From Serinus canaria (lineage: Eukaryota > Chordata > Aves > Passeriformes > Fringillidae): DNA of 64,000 nt. Below the pieces are notes generated by a model. That model saw only the letters and a program-made list of their open reading frames with translations, made no database searches and was not told the origin of the DNA. Below, one piece after another: positions 62,590 through 64,000 of the stretch (position 1 is the first letter of the stretch; each line of letters starts with the position of its first letter). The stretch lies in contig NC_066321.1 of assembly GCF_022539315.1 (NCBI RefSeq), positions 8,436,824 through 8,500,823 on the forward strand, given 5' to 3'. The translations under genes were made by a program, and so were the position numbers.

Positions 62590-62672
62590 AAGGCAGTTAC
62601 TGGGGATGGTGGTGGGAATAGAGGTCAGTTCCTAGCTCTGCCAGAAGCATCCTTGGGCAGTCTCTTGATTCA
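62590..62672 (+). repeat. MIR-type SINE relic, plus orientation
   Basis: GGTGGGAATAGAGGTCAGTTCC, then AGCTCTGCCAGAAGCATCC, then TTGGGCAGTCTCTTGATTC is colinear with the MIR order GGGTTC..CCC, AGCTCTGCCACT, CTTGGGCAAGTCACTT. The match is short and diverged. Confidence 0.45.
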
Positions 62673-64000
62673 TATTGATTTTAACAGGGGCCTGGACTTT
62701 GCTTGAAACCACCACATACTACACTGATGAAAGAAATAGATGCAGCAATGATAAACCTGGGGTTTGGGCTGGTGCAAGGTGTTTTGTGCAAATTCCCTCA
62801 TTTCCCACTTCTCCATTTTACTCTGTCACAAAAGGCAAGAAAGAGGATTATTTAGGGACATGCAAGGGTCAATAACTACCAGCTTTATCCTGGGTAGTCT
62901 GAGTACCACTCTTTGCATCTTCTGGAAAACCTAGAGATTTTGTTTGTTTGTTTTGGGGTTGGATTTACTGACTGAAAAAAACCAGTCAAACAAGAAAAAT
63001 TATATGAAAATATTTGCTTGCTCAATATGAAACAGTGATTTTTCCTGTAGCACTAAATTAAAAATAATATAAGTTTGGAGAAGTATTCACTTGTTGATAC
63101 AGAAGTTTAATAAAGAACTTTGCCACCTGCTAATATCTAGAGAAAAATTCAGACTAATAACTTTGTACTGTTGATTTGGCTGAAGATATTCTTTTGAAAG
63201 GTTTGAGGTACCAGAACCCTGTTACCTATGCTGTGACTTTTGTTCTAAAATGTGTCCTTCTGGCTGCATATGTTCCAGATAAAACTGGGATTTGGATGAA
63301 GAATAACTGGTTCAGATGATCTCATCAGCAATGGAACTAACTAGAAAAGGGGAAAAATGTGGGACAAAAAGTTTATATTTCATGACTGTTCCTAGGTAGT
63401 CAAGCTAGTGTTTAATATTTCTGGACCTTCAAAGACAGCTGTGACCAAAATTGTTTCTCCATTTAAAATTTATAGGCACATTGCATCTATTTCTGTCAAA
63501 CAAGCATAATTTAAGTCTTGTCACATCTGTCTAAATGAAAATATGTTCCTACTTTGTGATTGTATGTCTGAGACTTTTTATTAATTGTTTTTTTTTCTTT
63601 TTTAATAATGAAATCTTCTGTTTTATTTAATTAAATATTACAGCAAAACCTCTTAGCCATGAGGAGAACAAAGTAATACTCCTCAATATAAGAAACACTG
63701 TATTCTGGTGGGAACACATTTTAATATTTATATAAGGAAAAACGTTTACAAAGTAGGATAGTATATAGTCAATGACCCAAAGGGCTTCCTTTGAAGCTCA
63801 AAATGTCCATATTCTAATTTCTGATGTGACTGCATAGCTCTGATGTCCTTTGAACCTCTTTCTTTCCCACATCATTTGTCTGATTCTCATTATTATATCA
63901 TCAGGGCTCTTCTGATTTCCCTGCATTTTTTCTGGTAACATCCATGTGAAATAGTTAAATGCTTTCCCTTTGCAGGCTGGGAACCAGGAAGAAGGAATTA
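62673..64000. other. Non-coding stretch to the window edge
   Basis: AT-rich DNA with T-rich tracts near 63585-63604. No frame above 66 codons, no repeat family, and no sign of a gene entering from the right edge. Confidence 0.6.

Overview
The window looks like a gene-free stretch of a vertebrate nuclear chromosome, most likely from a bird. It is AT-rich and CpG-poor. It has many homopolymer runs and short tandem repeats, and stop codons are dense in all six frames. The longest ATG-initiated frame is 151 codons, and no frame shows a recognisable domain, a ribosome-binding-site pattern or operon spacing. I see no rRNA, tRNA, CRISPR array, plasmid or phage module, or bacterial gene. The avian call rests mainly on one long terminal repeat (42190-42967) that resembles an ERVL-type LTR family familiar from bird genomes. 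It also rests on very old amniote interspersed repeats (MIR/CORE-SINE relics, and pieces carrying CTGGTGTAAA or CCATTGAAGTC motifs). All family names are from memory, not from a database search.

Layout. 1-10900 is unique-looking non-coding DNA with two or three old repeat relics (4411-4470, 7658-7745, 7981-8020). A long (ATT)n microsatellite lies at 10901-10955. 12840-12980 holds a compact block of short inverted and direct repeats. Small tandem duplications occur at 14529-14580, 19359-19420 and 29105-29158. A perfect 29-bp hairpin with a 7-nt loop is at 25141-25205. A clean 25-bp minisatellite with 14 full units is at 30656-31013. 41230-41690 contains palindromes and homeodomain-type motifs and is a candidate conserved non-coding element. 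The solo LTR follows at 42190-42967. A reshuffled AT-rich repeat cluster is at 48491-48628. 50930-51010, 55600-56280 and 57790-58110 are further candidate regulatory elements. Two small CpG clusters lie at 57615-57680 and 58727-58795. A (TA)15 microsatellite is at 59297-59326, and more MIR-type relics lie at 53668-53812, 60033-60110 and 62590-62672.

Function. No genes work together here because no gene can be supported. The window is best read as intergenic or deep-intronic DNA whose possible function is regulatory. One ATG-less open frame (22793-23020) has a protein-like C-terminal part and deserves a homology search, but I do not call it a gene. I did not find a convincing new biological system. 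The most distinctive observations are the perfect hairpin, the two-site linked variation in the minisatellite, and the palindrome-rich candidate regulatory blocks.
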